Part shown: positions 1-8,925 of the stretch, in pieces | Numbering within the stretch: the stretch's first letter is position 1 | Layout: each line of letters begins with the position of its first letter | Origin: an uncultured Peptococcaceae bacterium | GTDB lineage: Bacteria; Bacillota; Peptococcia; Peptococcales; Peptococcaceae | Direction: 5' to 3' | Assembly: GCA_949743265.1 (NCBI GenBank) | Contig: CATJSX010000044.1 | Coordinates: 1-61,361 of the forward strand | Length of the DNA stretch: 61,361 nucleotides | Notes under the pieces: model-generated | Seen by the model: the letters and a program-made list of their open reading frames with translations, nothing else | Told to the model about the DNA's origin: nothing | Database searches by the model: none | Position numbers and translations under genes: made by a program

Positions 1-160
1 ATTGTCTTTTGACTAATCATTATTAGTTTAGTGGTTTACCAAGCTATTTTCAATAGCGCAAACGATACCGACTGATTTAGTAGTAAAAAAACTTTATCCA
101 AAAACACTTCCTAATCTTTTCTGTTTTTTATTTGAACGCTTCGTAAATCTTTTCACATTT

Positions 161-199
161 TCACAAGATAGTCAGAAATTCGTCAGAATTTGTTATAAA
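161..199 (+). promoter_or_regulatory. Extended -10 promoter with tandem 11-bp-spaced repeats
   Basis: TGTTATAAA at 191-199 fits an extended -10 element. Upstream, TCACA at 161, TCAGA at 172 and TCAGA at 183 are spaced exactly 11 bp, and the -10 hexamer begins 11 bp after the last. Such spacing is typical of binding sites for OmpR/PhoB-class response regulators. A second extended -10 (TGGTATAAA, 247-255) lies closer to the gene, so the start point is not certain. Confidence 0.4.
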
Positions 200-294
200 A
201 ATATTGGTTTAACATTAAAGTTTTTGTTAGAAGTGGGTGATATACTTGGTATAAATTATAGGAGAATTTATTATTTTAGAGGAGGCAGCAAAAC

Positions 295-1383
295 ATGAAT
301 GTTCTTATTCTTACCAGCCGTTTCGGTAACGGTCATTATCAGGCAGCACAAACTTTGGCAATGCAGCTGCGTCAGCTAAGCGGCGTCAACCCCATCGTCA
401 TAGATTTAATTGGACTCATTTTGGACGAGCATAAAGATAGCGTTTATGAAGCGTATGGTTCATTTGTTAATAAGGGCGGCAGCAGTCTTTTCAATTTACT
501 TTATAAGCATACCGATAACGGCGAGTTGCAAGGATTCTTGCCACTAAAGAAATCATTTACCAGTGCTATTCGCCGTTTAGTTGTTACACATTCGGCTGAC
601 ATGCTTATTGCAACGTATTCAGCAGCGGCAATGGCAGCTTCCGCTTACAAAAAACAATATCGCCATAAGTTGCCTTTGATAACATGCATTACCGATGTTA
701 TCAGCCATAATAATTGGTTGACGCCACAAACTGACGGTTATTTAGTAGCTGCGCCTTTGAGTAAACAACTATTGACTAAAAAAGGCGTCGCCGCTGAAAA
801 GATTTTTGTTACGGGTATTCCTGTCGATGAAGTTTACCATCATCTCCCTCGCCATCGCCAAGGAGCTGTACGCCGCTTATTAGTAATGGGCGGCGGATGT
901 GGACTATTGCCTAAGCAAATGAGCTTTTATGAAACGTTAAACTGCTTACCGCAAACTGAAACAACAATTTTAACCGGTCGCAATGAAGCGCTACGGATGC
1001 GGTTATCGGGACAATTCGAACATATTGAAGTAGTTGGATACACCAATCAAGTGCCGCAATATATGGCACAAGCTGACGTTTTACTTTCTAAAGCGGGTGG
1101 ATTAAGCATCTTTGAAGCCATTTACAGTGAAAAACCGTTGTTGTTATTTCATCCTAATTTGGTTCAAGAAGTACGCAACAGCCAATTTATGATTAGTGAA
1201 AATATGGCTTTTGTTTTACCTAAACAAGCGCAAAAAATGAGCAAAACCTTGTCTTATGTTTTGCATGATGAATTGCAGTTAAAACGTATGACAGCTAATA
1301 TGCGCCGTTTCAAAGAAAAACTGGAGCCAGAAGCACTCATAAAATGGATAACGGCTTATGATGAAACAAGGGAGGCACTATAA
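295..1383 (+). CDS. MGDG-synthase/UgtP-like diacylglycerol glycosyltransferase
   Basis: Probable GT28-type glycosyltransferase that moves a sugar from a nucleotide sugar onto diacylglycerol at the inner membrane face. The N-terminus carries the family GNGH motif (residues 11-14), and the C-terminal donor domain shows GGGCG near residue 200 and SKAGG at 265-269. Its 362 residues fit MGDG synthase and UgtP relatives. GAGGAGG lies about 9 nt before the ATG. The stop overlaps the next start by one base (TAATG), so it is co-translated with the deacetylase and flippase genes. The sugar and acceptor cannot be read from the sequence; the other plausible role is in another glycolipid pathway. Confidence 0.85.
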   Translation: MNVLILTSRFGNGHYQAAQTLAMQLRQLSGVNPIVIDLIGLILDEHKDSVYEAYGSFVNKGGSSLFNLLYKHTDNGELQGFLPLKKSFTSAIRRLVVTHSADMLIATYSAAAMAASAYKKQYRHKLPLITCITDVISHNNWLTPQTDGYLVAAPLSKQLLTKKGVAAEKIFVTGIPVDEVYHHLPRHRQGAVRRLLVMGGGCGLLPKQMSFYETLNCLPQTETTILTGRNEALRMRLSGQFEHIEVVGYTNQVPQYMAQADVLLSKAGGLSIFEAIYSEKPLLLFHPNLVQEVRNSQFMISENMAFVLPKQAQKMSKTLSYVLHDELQLKRMTANMRRFKEKLEPEALIKWITAYDETREAL

Positions 1384-2081
1384 TGGCAATTTTGTTGTTA
1401 TTGCCTTTACTTATTTACTTAATATATGGACCTTTGCCGGCTTTGCTGCGTAAATATTGGACACGCGAAAAATTACGCCAAGAAACAGACAAGCCACAGC
1501 TGGTTTTAACTTTTGATGATGGTCCCGACAGCCGTTATACGCAAGAAATACTGGCGGTGCTGGCTCGTTATCAGGTAAAAGCGGTTTTCTTTTTAGTTGG
1601 CAATAAAGCTTTAAAACAACATAAAATCGTAACGCAGATTCTTGCGGAAGGTCATCAGCTGGGTTTTCATTCCATGCAGCACAAAAATGGTTTGCTGGTT
1701 GGTCCATTTAGTCAGAAAAAAGATTTTTTTCATTGGCAAGCCATAGCGCAAAGCTATCATTGGCCTATCAGTTATTATCGGCCGCCATGGGGATTGGCTA
1801 ATATTAGCGCCATGTATTACGCACACAAATTTCATTACTCAGTGCTTTATTGGAGCGTTATCGTCGGCGATTGGGACAAACGCCATTCGGGAGAAGAATT
1901 ATGCAATCGTTTATTGTCGCAAGTGCATAACGGCGCCGTCATTTGTCTGCACGATTCAGGCGAAGGCACTGGCGGTGATACCGATGCGGCTGCCAATACT
2001 GTTGCTGCATTGGAAAAATTCATTCCTATGATGCAGCGTGTTGGTTATGAATTCGTTTTGCCAAAGGAGGTTATTCGATGA
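1383..2081 (+). CDS. Polysaccharide deacetylase (NodB domain), membrane anchored
   Basis: Carbohydrate esterase family 4 enzyme, expected to remove N-acetyl groups from an envelope glycan using a metal ion. Residues 1-20 form a hydrophobic anchor. The family motifs follow in order: TFDDGPD at 43-49, metal-binding His95 and His99 in HSMQH, RPPWG at 132-136, and LHD at 188-190. All catalytic positions look intact in 232 residues. It overlaps the glycosyltransferase gene by 1 nt and the flippase gene by 4 nt (ATGA), so it belongs to the same envelope or lipid operon. The natural substrate (peptidoglycan, teichoic acid or other glycan) is not decided by sequence. Confidence 0.88.
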   Translation: MAILLLLPLLIYLIYGPLPALLRKYWTREKLRQETDKPQLVLTFDDGPDSRYTQEILAVLARYQVKAVFFLVGNKALKQHKIVTQILAEGHQLGFHSMQHKNGLLVGPFSQKKDFFHWQAIAQSYHWPISYYRPPWGLANISAMYYAHKFHYSVLYWSVIVGDWDKRHSGEELCNRLLSQVHNGAVICLHDSGEGTGGDTDAAANTVAALEKFIPMMQRVGYEFVLPKEVIR

Positions 2082-3106
2082 AAGAAAGTTCGGCAACACT
2101 CGGCAAAAATCCGAGCCGTATGATACTTTTATTATTATTTGCCGCTCTGCTGATGACGCTAACGCTAAGCGGCGGTCAATCATTATTACAGTTGCCGCAA
2201 GCGTTGGCGAACGCTAACGCTTGGTGGCTGGCAGCTGCTATCAGCGCAGTGGTATTTTATTTCAGCGCTCAAGGGATTAACCTTAAATTTCTATTTGCTT
2301 CTTTGGGCTATACGGTCAGTTTTCGACAATCTTTTGGCTATGCACTCATTGATTTTTACTTTAGTGCTATTACTCCCGGCGCTTCTGGTGGACAACCGGC
2401 GCAGCTTTATTATATGCAGCGTCACAAATTGCCAGTGGGCGCGGCGTCATTAGTTATTTTATTGTTTAATATGACGTATCATATCGCAGCAGTTATTTTG
2501 ATGATAACATTTTTGGGACTACGCAGTGATTTTTTAGCTGTGCAATTAGGCTTTGGCAGTATTTTTCTGATTTATGGCGTAGGAATTCATTTGACCTTGA
2601 CGTTACTATTTGCTTTAGCCATTTTTAAACCTAACTTATTAAAAAAACTATTGCACAAAATATTATCGTTGCTGACACAATGGCGCATCGTCAAATCACC
2701 CGAAAAGTGGCGCCAAACAATCACCGATCAAATCAATGAATACAGTCGTGGAGCGGAACATATCAAAGCGCATCCTTTTGTTCTTCTGCGCTGTCAGTTA
2801 ATCAGCTTTGCTCATTTATTAGCATTGTTCTCTGTTCCATTTTGTCTTTTTGGTGCATTTAGTTTGAATGGTTTTGGCTATTTTGATTTAACGGCTCTGC
2901 AAAGCGCTTTATCTATTTCTATTGACACATTGCCTTTACCCGGCGGTGTTGGTGCCGCAGAAGGCGGCTTTATGCTGATTTACCAATCTATTTTCGCGAA
3001 CAATCTTTTGCCGGCTATGTTACTTTTCCGTGGCTTAACTTTTTACGCACCGCTTCTAGGTGGCGGCATAGCAGCGTTGATTGCTACTAAAAAGAATAGC
3101 CGTTAA
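2078..3106 (+). CDS. LPG-synthase transmembrane-domain (flippase-like) protein
   Basis: Integral membrane protein of the lysylphosphatidylglycerol synthase TM/UPF0104 family, related to the N-terminal flippase half of MprF. About eight hydrophobic segments are seen. Two signatures of the family are present: TPGASGGQP around residue 105 and LPLPGGVGAAEGG around 290. The catalytic aminoacyl-transferase half of MprF is absent, so it is more likely a lipid or lipid-linked-sugar translocator than a lysyl transferase. It overlaps the deacetylase by ATGA and ends the operon before a hairpin terminator. Moving the glycolipid made by the first gene is a reasonable inference. Confidence 0.82.
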   Translation: MKESSATLGKNPSRMILLLLFAALLMTLTLSGGQSLLQLPQALANANAWWLAAAISAVVFYFSAQGINLKFLFASLGYTVSFRQSFGYALIDFYFSAITPGASGGQPAQLYYMQRHKLPVGAASLVILLFNMTYHIAAVILMITFLGLRSDFLAVQLGFGSIFLIYGVGIHLTLTLLFALAIFKPNLLKKLLHKILSLLTQWRIVKSPEKWRQTITDQINEYSRGAEHIKAHPFVLLRCQLISFAHLLALFSVPFCLFGAFSLNGFGYFDLTALQSALSISIDTLPLPGGVGAAEGGFMLIYQSIFANNLLPAMLLFRGLTFYAPLLGGGIAALIATKKNSR

Positions 3107-3153
3107 TTGGAATAACTTTTCAGTTGTTTTCACACATTTTCATGGTTATAAAT

Positions 3154-3193
3154 AAAAAAGACAAGCGCTTTCTCAGCCAGCTTGCCTTTTTTA
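3154..3193 (+). terminator. Rho-independent terminator of the glycolipid operon
   Basis: A-rich left flank, CAAGC/GCTTG stem extended by AAAAAAG/CTTTTTT with one mismatch, and a closing T run about 50 nt after the flippase stop codon. Confidence 0.65.
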
Positions 3194-3392
3194 TTTTGCT
3201 TTCATTTAATTTGGGGCAATCTCTTAATCTCATCATACTCAACGTTAATTATCATCATTAGCTTTAACATAATCAAAAAATTTTTGGTAATTTTTCTTAT
3301 TTCAACTTATCGCGAAACTTGCAGGTTTGATAATTTTACAAAGCATATCTTTAAGCCGCCTATCGTAAAATAGAGTCAAGGAGCTGGTGGTG

Positions 3393-4202
3393 ATGAAAAA
3401 ATTTTGTGTTGATGTTCATAAACGTTATGAGGACGAAGGCAGAAAACGTTTAGAAAAAATGGGCGTCGATTATGAGCTGTTCAGCTTTCCCGAAAGAAAA
3501 AGTCGTTTTATCCTATCAACAGAAAAAAATGATCCAAAGCTATTGACTTTTGCCAGTCAAATGGCCGTAATACAAGGCGCTTATTGGCTGGCATTGAAAT
3601 CTTTAGCCACGCAGAGCGAAAAATTGAGCCGTTGGCAGCAAGCAGAGATCAGACCTTTGTTGAAGCTGCGGATAGCTTTGGAGGAAAAACGCTTGATTGA
3701 AGCGGCGTGTTGGGATTTGCACCATCTGCATTTTCACAAACCTTTACTGGATTTGGAAGGATATCTTTATTTTGCGGCGCATGGCTTAAAACGATGCATC
3801 AAACTTTTAACAGCAGCGGAAATCGAGCATTATTTGTTCCAAAAGGAAGAAGAAGATTTTATTAACGTGTTACGCTTTATGGTCAACATTCAGGAAAGTA
3901 TGGTTGAAGAAGCTCATATTTTTTTGCGCGAGCAGTCCTTTGACATCAAAGACAGTGCAGGCAATGATCTGAAAAAAATGTACGCTGCCAGTTTGGAATC
4001 TATTGATGATGATAGTATTAACCAAGAAGACTTGATTATGAGTATTTTGATCACATTGGTGCCCCAAAAAATCATCATTCACTTTATCAACGCCAAAAAT
4101 GATAGCCTATTAAAGATTGCAGAATCGGTATTTGATCAGCGCTTGCAGATTTGCACTGGCTGTGAACGCTGTCAAAATTTATCCTGCCATGACGGCTCAT
4201 AA
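3393..4202 (+). CDS. ytxC: YtxC-like protein
   Basis: Resembles the YtxC family of Bacillota, which is usually encoded just before thrS as it is here; the family is linked by name to sporulation but its biochemical role is unknown. The core from about 145 to 235 (FINVLRFMVNIQ, then FDIKD and LVPQKIIIH) carries the resemblance. The extreme C-terminus has closely spaced cysteines (CTGCERCQNLSC), which could bind metal. Three starts lie in series (GTG, GTG, ATG); the ATG at 3393 is 9 nt from AAGGAG and is preferred. Presence of ytxC does not show that this organism sporulates. Confidence 0.7.
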   Translation: MKKFCVDVHKRYEDEGRKRLEKMGVDYELFSFPERKSRFILSTEKNDPKLLTFASQMAVIQGAYWLALKSLATQSEKLSRWQQAEIRPLLKLRIALEEKRLIEAACWDLHHLHFHKPLLDLEGYLYFAAHGLKRCIKLLTAAEIEHYLFQKEEEDFINVLRFMVNIQESMVEEAHIFLREQSFDIKDSAGNDLKKMYAASLESIDDDSINQEDLIMSILITLVPQKIIIHFINAKNDSLLKIAESVFDQRLQICTGCERCQNLSCHDGS

Positions 4203-4209
4203 TTTATTC

Positions 4210-4237
4210 TTGACTTTTTATGCAGAATGTCTATAAT
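4210..4237 (+). promoter_or_regulatory. Promoter of the thrS T-box transcript
   Basis: TTGACT at 4210-4215 and TATAAT at 4232-4237 are separated by 16 bp, immediately upstream of the T-box leader. Confidence 0.75.
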
Positions 4238-4244
4238 AAAAGAC

Positions 4245-4486
4245 AGCAAAGCAAAAATTCGCTAGAAAAGGACATGTCGTTTGTTTAAGCGCGCTCAGAG
4301 AGGGAGATGTTTGCTGAGAGTATCCTGCCCGCTAATCTTACGGTACCGCCTTAAAGAAGCTGCTGTGAACAGCGGCCGTTTGATCGCCGTTATCTGATCA
4401 GAGAGCGGGCGCTTAAAAAAGCGTCAACTTGGGTGGAAACACGGGAAAGTCATTCTCGTCCCAATAGGGGCGGGAATTTTTTTGTG
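4245..4486 (+). promoter_or_regulatory. T-box leader (threonine), with terminator
   Basis: The leader has the AGAGAGGGAGA stem I element near 4296-4308 and the conserved T-box sequence GGGTGGAAACACGGG near 4431-4445, which pairs with the free 3' end of uncharged tRNA. It ends in a terminator hairpin (CTCGTCCC/GGGGCGGG, about 4456-4477) with a T run. A candidate threonine specifier ACC lies at 4345-4347. Uncharged tRNA-Thr should favour the antiterminator and raise thrS expression. The specifier assignment was made by eye. Confidence 0.88.
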
Positions 4487-4516
4487 TTATTTTTATTAAA
4501 GAAAGGATGATTTATC

Positions 4517-6424
4517 GTGTTAAAAATTACTTTACCAGACGGCGCTATTATATCGTTTGACGAAGACGAAATTACGCCGTTAGCCATCGCCAAAAAAATC
4601 AGCAACGGCTTGAGCAAAAAAGCAGTGGCCGCTAGCATCAATGGTCAAAAAAGCAGTTTATCGCAACCTATCCGTCAAGATTGCACTGTCAATATTTACA
4701 CTTTTGACGACCAAGAAGGACGCGATGTTTTTCGCCATAGCTCGTCCCATATTTTAGCGCAAGCGGTCAAAAGATTGTTTCCTGATACAAAATTAGGCAT
4801 TGGACCAGCTATTAAAGACGGCTTTTACTATGATTTTGATTCTGAACACAAATTTACTCCCGATGATTTGGAAAAAATCGAAGCAGAAATGCAAAAAATC
4901 ATCAAAGAAGACATCCCGTATGTTCGTCAGGAATTGTCAAGAGCCGAAGCTATTGCGTTTTTTAAAGAACGTCAGGAGCCATATAAGGTAGAATTGATTG
5001 AAGATTTGCCTTCAGACGCCATCATCAGCATTTATGAACAAGGCGATTTTGTAGATTTATGTGCTGGTCCTCATTTAATCAGTACTGGAAGCGTCAAAGC
5101 GCCTAAATTATTAAGTTTAGCCGGCGCTTATTGGCGCGGTAGTGAAAAAAATAAAATGCTGCAAAGAATTTATGGGACTTCATTTCCTAAAAAAGCGGAT
5201 TTGGACGACTATCTCTATAAGATGGAAGAAGCCAAACGCCGCGACCATCGCAAATTAGGCAATGAATTGCAGCTATATACTTTTGTTGACGAAGCGCCGG
5301 GCTTTCCGCTGTTTTATCCTAAAGGCATGGTTTTGCGCAATGAGCTAGAAAATTTCTGGCGAGAAGTCCACAGAAACGCTGGCTATGAAGAAATCAGAAC
5401 CCCTATGATCATGAATCGTTCACTATGGGAACGCTCCGGTCATTGGGAACATTATCAGGAAAATATGTATTTTACTGAAATTGACGAACAACCCTACGCC
5501 ATTAAACCCATGAATTGTCCCGGCAGTATTTTGCTTTATAATAGTCAACGACATAGTTATCGCGAATTGCCATTGCGATGGGGTGAAATGGGACTAGTTC
5601 ATCGTCATGAATTATCGGGCGTGCTACATGGATTGATGCGAGTAAGAGCTTTTACACAAGACGATGCACATATTTTTATGTTACCAGAACAAATTGATAC
5701 AGAAGTTAAAGGCGTTATCAAGTTGATTGCCAGCATTTATGAAAAATTCGGCTTCCCTTACCATGTAGAACTTTCTACTCGTCCTGAAAACTCTATGGGT
5801 TCTGATGAATTATGGGAACAAGCTACCATTGCTTTAGAAAATGCATTAAAAGAAATGAATGTTGATTTTATCATCAATGAAGGCGACGGCGCTTTTTATG
5901 GACCAAAGATTGACTTTCATTTGACCGATTCGCTGGATCGTACTTGGCAATGCGGAACCATTCAGCTAGATTTCCAAATGCCAGAAAAATTTGATATGAC
6001 TTATATCGGCGAAGACGGCGAAAAACACCGCCCTGTCATGCTCCATCGAGCCGCTTTAGGCAGTATGGAACGCTTTATCGGCATTTTGACAGAACACTAT
6101 GCCGGTGCCTTTCCCACATGGCTTTCACCAATACAAGCAGAAGTTATTCCCGTAACCAGCCATTTTGCTGATTATGCTCATCAAGTAGCACAAAAATTGA
6201 AAGCGCAAGGAGTGCGTGTCGAAGTCGATGACCGCAACGAAAAAGTGGGCTACAAAATTCGCGAAGCGCAACTGCAAAAAGTGCCTTATATGCTGATTGT
6301 CGGCGAAAGAGAAGTCGAAAACCAAACAGTAGGCGTTCGTCATCGAGCAAAAGGTGATTTAGGCGCTGTCGCCATTGATGAATTTATTGGTGATATTACA
6401 AAGGAAATTAAAGAACGATCATAA
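4517..6424 (+). CDS. thrS: Threonine--tRNA ligase
   Basis: Class II synthetase that charges tRNA-Thr in the cytoplasm. Domain order is complete over 635 residues: TGS domain (1-60), editing domain with HSSSH (His74 and His78) and DLCAGPH, a catalytic core with motif 2 (RHELSGVLHGLMRVRAF) and motif 3 (LHRAALGSMERF), and a C-terminal anticodon-binding domain. Translation begins at a GTG preceded by GAAAGGA. The T-box leader just upstream provides charging-dependent control, and a strong hairpin terminator follows the stop. Confidence 0.97.
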   Translation: MLKITLPDGAIISFDEDEITPLAIAKKISNGLSKKAVAASINGQKSSLSQPIRQDCTVNIYTFDDQEGRDVFRHSSSHILAQAVKRLFPDTKLGIGPAIKDGFYYDFDSEHKFTPDDLEKIEAEMQKIIKEDIPYVRQELSRAEAIAFFKERQEPYKVELIEDLPSDAIISIYEQGDFVDLCAGPHLISTGSVKAPKLLSLAGAYWRGSEKNKMLQRIYGTSFPKKADLDDYLYKMEEAKRRDHRKLGNELQLYTFVDEAPGFPLFYPKGMVLRNELENFWREVHRNAGYEEIRTPMIMNRSLWERSGHWEHYQENMYFTEIDEQPYAIKPMNCPGSILLYNSQRHSYRELPLRWGEMGLVHRHELSGVLHGLMRVRAFTQDDAHIFMLPEQIDTEVKGVIKLIASIYEKFGFPYHVELSTRPENSMGSDELWEQATIALENALKEMNVDFIINEGDGAFYGPKIDFHLTDSLDRTWQCGTIQLDFQMPEKFDMTYIGEDGEKHRPVMLHRAALGSMERFIGILTEHYAGAFPTWLSPIQAEVIPVTSHFADYAHQVAQKLKAQGVRVEVDDRNEKVGYKIREAQLQKVPYMLIVGEREVENQTVGVRHRAKGDLGAVAIDEFIGDITKEIKERS

Positions 6425-6480
6425 ACTATAACTTATTGACTAAAAAGTCGCGTTTATTAAAATGGTTTTCATTCGATTGA

Positions 6481-6513
6481 AAAACAGCATAGCGTTAGTG
6501 CTATGCTGTTTTG
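6481..6513 (+). terminator. thrS terminator
   Basis: Perfect stem AAAACAGCATAGC / GCTATGCTGTTTT around a 6-nt loop, 57 nt after the thrS stop. Confidence 0.85.
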
Positions 6514-6673
6514 TTCTCAATATTATTATCTGTTTATTCAAAATAAAATCACAAACGGCAGCTGAACATCAGCTGGGATGACACCAATCGAAATATATAT
6601 TCTAATACGACAAAATCAGTCGCAAAATTTACACACTATATAATGAACATCATCTTAAAGGAGGTTTTACCAT

Positions 6674-7771
6674 ATGACTAATAATTTTATTTTACCCACT
6701 CCTATTGTCAATCAAAAGGAAACGGACACTTTAGATATTTTAAGTGAGAAATATCGTAAATTGATTGAACCAAACAAAATAGTTTAATTAGGTGCAAAAG
6801 CTGGTCAGCTCGTTCCTGAGAGGTTTAAAAAATTAGGAGCTGATATTGGCTTAACTATATCAGAATATGAATTATACACTCGAATGATGAAAGTTGCTGA
6901 AAATGGCTTTAAAACGCTTGAAGAACAAGCAGCAAAATTTTCTATTAACGAAAAACAGATATTAAACAAAATCAATCATCAATCTTCTAAACATGATATA
7001 ATTAGCTTAGATGAAATTTGCTTAATGCGAAGCTATGATTTAGCTAAATTAGTCAATACATATAAGAGCCAAGATATTGCTACAGCTGCAATAGAAGGCG
7101 GAGGAACCGGCGCGCTCGGTTTTTGGGGATTACCTTTCAATTTCGTCCTCAGTACTTTTCTATATTTTCGTGCCGTTCAATCAATCGCTATGTTTTATGG
7201 CTATGATGTCAAAAACGATAGTACGGAACTGGTGATAGCGAGCGAAGTATTCACCAGCGCACTTAGCCCTATAAAAAATGATATAAACAATGAAGCAACA
7301 AATATTATTGGAAAAATCATGTTAATGAGTCATGCAGCCGTTATTCAACAAACAGCTAAAAAAACGTGGACAGATATGGCAGCACGCGGCGGAATCCCTC
7401 TCTTATTAACGCAAATGCGAGCTTTAGCTAATAAAGCAGCACAAAAAGCACTCCAAAATGCAGGTGCTAAAGAATTAGAAAGTCGTCTTTTTAAAGAAGC
7501 CTTTGAACAAATCGGTCGTAAATTAACATTAAAAACAATAGGTAAAGCTGTACCAGTCGTTTCTGCCGTTATCAGCGCTTTAATTGATACAGCACAAATG
7601 AGACAAATCTTAGAATATGCTGATATTTTCTACCAAAAGCGATTTATCTTGGAAAAAGAAAATCGAATCTACACTTTGCTAAAAGAGTATGATATTACAA
7701 TAACTGATACTGACATAACAAACAATATTGCTATGGATGTTGAATTTGCAACCAAAAATTTTGACGCCTAA
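6674..7771 (+). pseudogene. EcsC-family gene interrupted by an in-frame TAA
   Basis: A good ribosome binding site (AAGGAGG) precedes ATG 6674. Its frame runs 37 codons, meets TAA at 6785-6787, and continues open in the same frame to 7771. Sequence on both sides of the stop reads as one EcsC-type protein of about 365 residues: KYRKLIEPNKIV, stop, LGAKAGQLVPERFKKLGADIG, then the conserved EGGGTGALG region. EcsC proteins are of unclear function and membrane associated in part. The only late starts (ATG ATG at 6884) lack a ribosome binding site, so the downstream 295-residue part is probably not made efficiently. A sequencing error or a true nonsense mutation are both possible. Confidence 0.75.
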
Positions 7772-7786
7772 ATTCCAACAACAGAC

Positions 7787-7826
7787 GAAAACGGCGCATT
7801 ATCAAATAATGATAATGCGCCGTTTT
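7787..7826. terminator. Bidirectional terminator between EcsC gene and M42 peptidase
   Basis: Stem AAAACGGCGCATTATCA / TGATAATGCGCCGTTTT with a 5-nt loop and T runs on both strands, between convergent genes. Confidence 0.85.
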
Positions 7827-7837
7827 TCGCAAAAATG

Positions 7838-8914
7838 TTAAAACCCTGCAATAACTTCTTTATTTAAACGCTTGAGAATTTCTACTGCCAACGTCACGCC
7901 GCCAGCAAAATCATCATAACTAGAGATACCATAATGGGTATGAGCATAACGAACCGGCACGCCGATAACGATTACAGGTACGCCGCCATTAGATAGATGA
8001 ATAGCAGCGCCATTGGTGCCGCCACTAACGCGTACGGCTTCCTGAACGGTAATATTCAGTTCATGTGCCAAATCTAACGCATACCGTTGATAGCGAGGAT
8101 TTGTAATCATGCGCCCATCAATATGCCGCAACATAGGACCTTTTTTAAGAGCTGTTTGACTGGCATAACTTTCCACAAAAGTATCATCAGCAGGACAGCC
8201 TTCAAAAACGATGGCAATATCTGGTTGAACAGTTCGGCAAGTGACGCTGGCACCTCTAACGCCAACTTCTTCTTGGGCAGCAAAAGCGCCCACAATGTCA
8301 ACTGCCAATTCGTTCTGAGATAACGCTTGCATCGTTGCCAAAATAGACGCACAACCCAAACGGCAATCAAAGCCTTTGCCAATCATCAAATCATGCTCAG
8401 CAATATATTCAAAATGAACATCAGGCACTATAGGCTCACCAATACGAATTTTAAAATCATTTACAGCCTCTTCAGCTGAAGTTGCGCCAATATCAATAGC
8501 CATTTGTTCAAAACTCACGTTGATTTCCTGTTCGCTTTTGCTCATAAAATGAGGCGGCTTACTGACAACAATGCCGGGAATATATTTTCCTTCACTATTG
8601 CGGACGCGTACTCTCTGAGCCGCTACGTTACTGGCTACCCAACCGCCCACAGGAATAAACTGCAATGTCCCGTTAGGTCTTATCGCTTGCACCATAAAAC
8701 CAATCTCATCACTGTGAGCATCCAGTTGAACAACAGGCTGTCCGCTTTTATTTTCTTTGCGATACAGATATAAATTGCGCAAACAGTCTTCTTTGAATTC
8801 GCCCAGAGCTTTACCATATTTACGCAAAACTGCTAATACCTCGTCTTCAAACCCCGATATGCCATTGGCATCGGAAATTTCGCTGATCATTTTTAAAGAA
8901 ATCTGTTTGTCCAT
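7838..8914 (-). CDS. M42-family metallo-aminopeptidase
   Basis: Cytoplasmic di-metal peptidase of family M42 (glutamyl or deblocking aminopeptidase group), expected to trim N-terminal residues from imported peptides. Metal and catalytic positions are present: His67 in DAHSDE, Asp183 in GKGFDCRLG, Glu215-Glu216 in QEEVGVRG, an acidic site near 238-244, and His325 in RYAHTHYG. Length 358 fits the family. GGGAGAG precedes the ATG. It lies 11 nt after the creatininase-family gene and so is co-transcribed with it from the promoter near 9722-9749. Substrate preference cannot be told. Confidence 0.9.
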   Translation of the reverse strand: MDKQISLKMISEISDANGISGFEDEVLAVLRKYGKALGEFKEDCLRNLYLYRKENKSGQPVVQLDAHSDEIGFMVQAIRPNGTLQFIPVGGWVASNVAAQRVRVRNSEGKYIPGIVVSKPPHFMSKSEQEINVSFEQMAIDIGATSAEEAVNDFKIRIGEPIVPDVHFEYIAEHDLMIGKGFDCRLGCASILATMQALSQNELAVDIVGAFAAQEEVGVRGASVTCRTVQPDIAIVFEGCPADDTFVESYASQTALKKGPMLRHIDGRMITNPRYQRYALDLAHELNITVQEAVRVSGGTNGAAIHLSNGGVPVIVIGVPVRYAHTHYGISSYDDFAGGVTLAVEILKRLNKEVIAGF

Positions 8915-8925
8915 AATTCTCTCCC

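Noticed and set aside
3120-3152. TTTTCA repeats with 10-bp spacing before TATAAA as a Pho-type promoter
   Set aside because: The spacing is 10 rather than 11 bp, it runs into a terminator, and the -10 lacks the expected extension.
3182-3373. A 63-codon hydrophobic frame after the flippase gene
   Set aside because: It begins inside a terminator, lacks a ribosome binding site and looks like AT-rich non-coding sequence.
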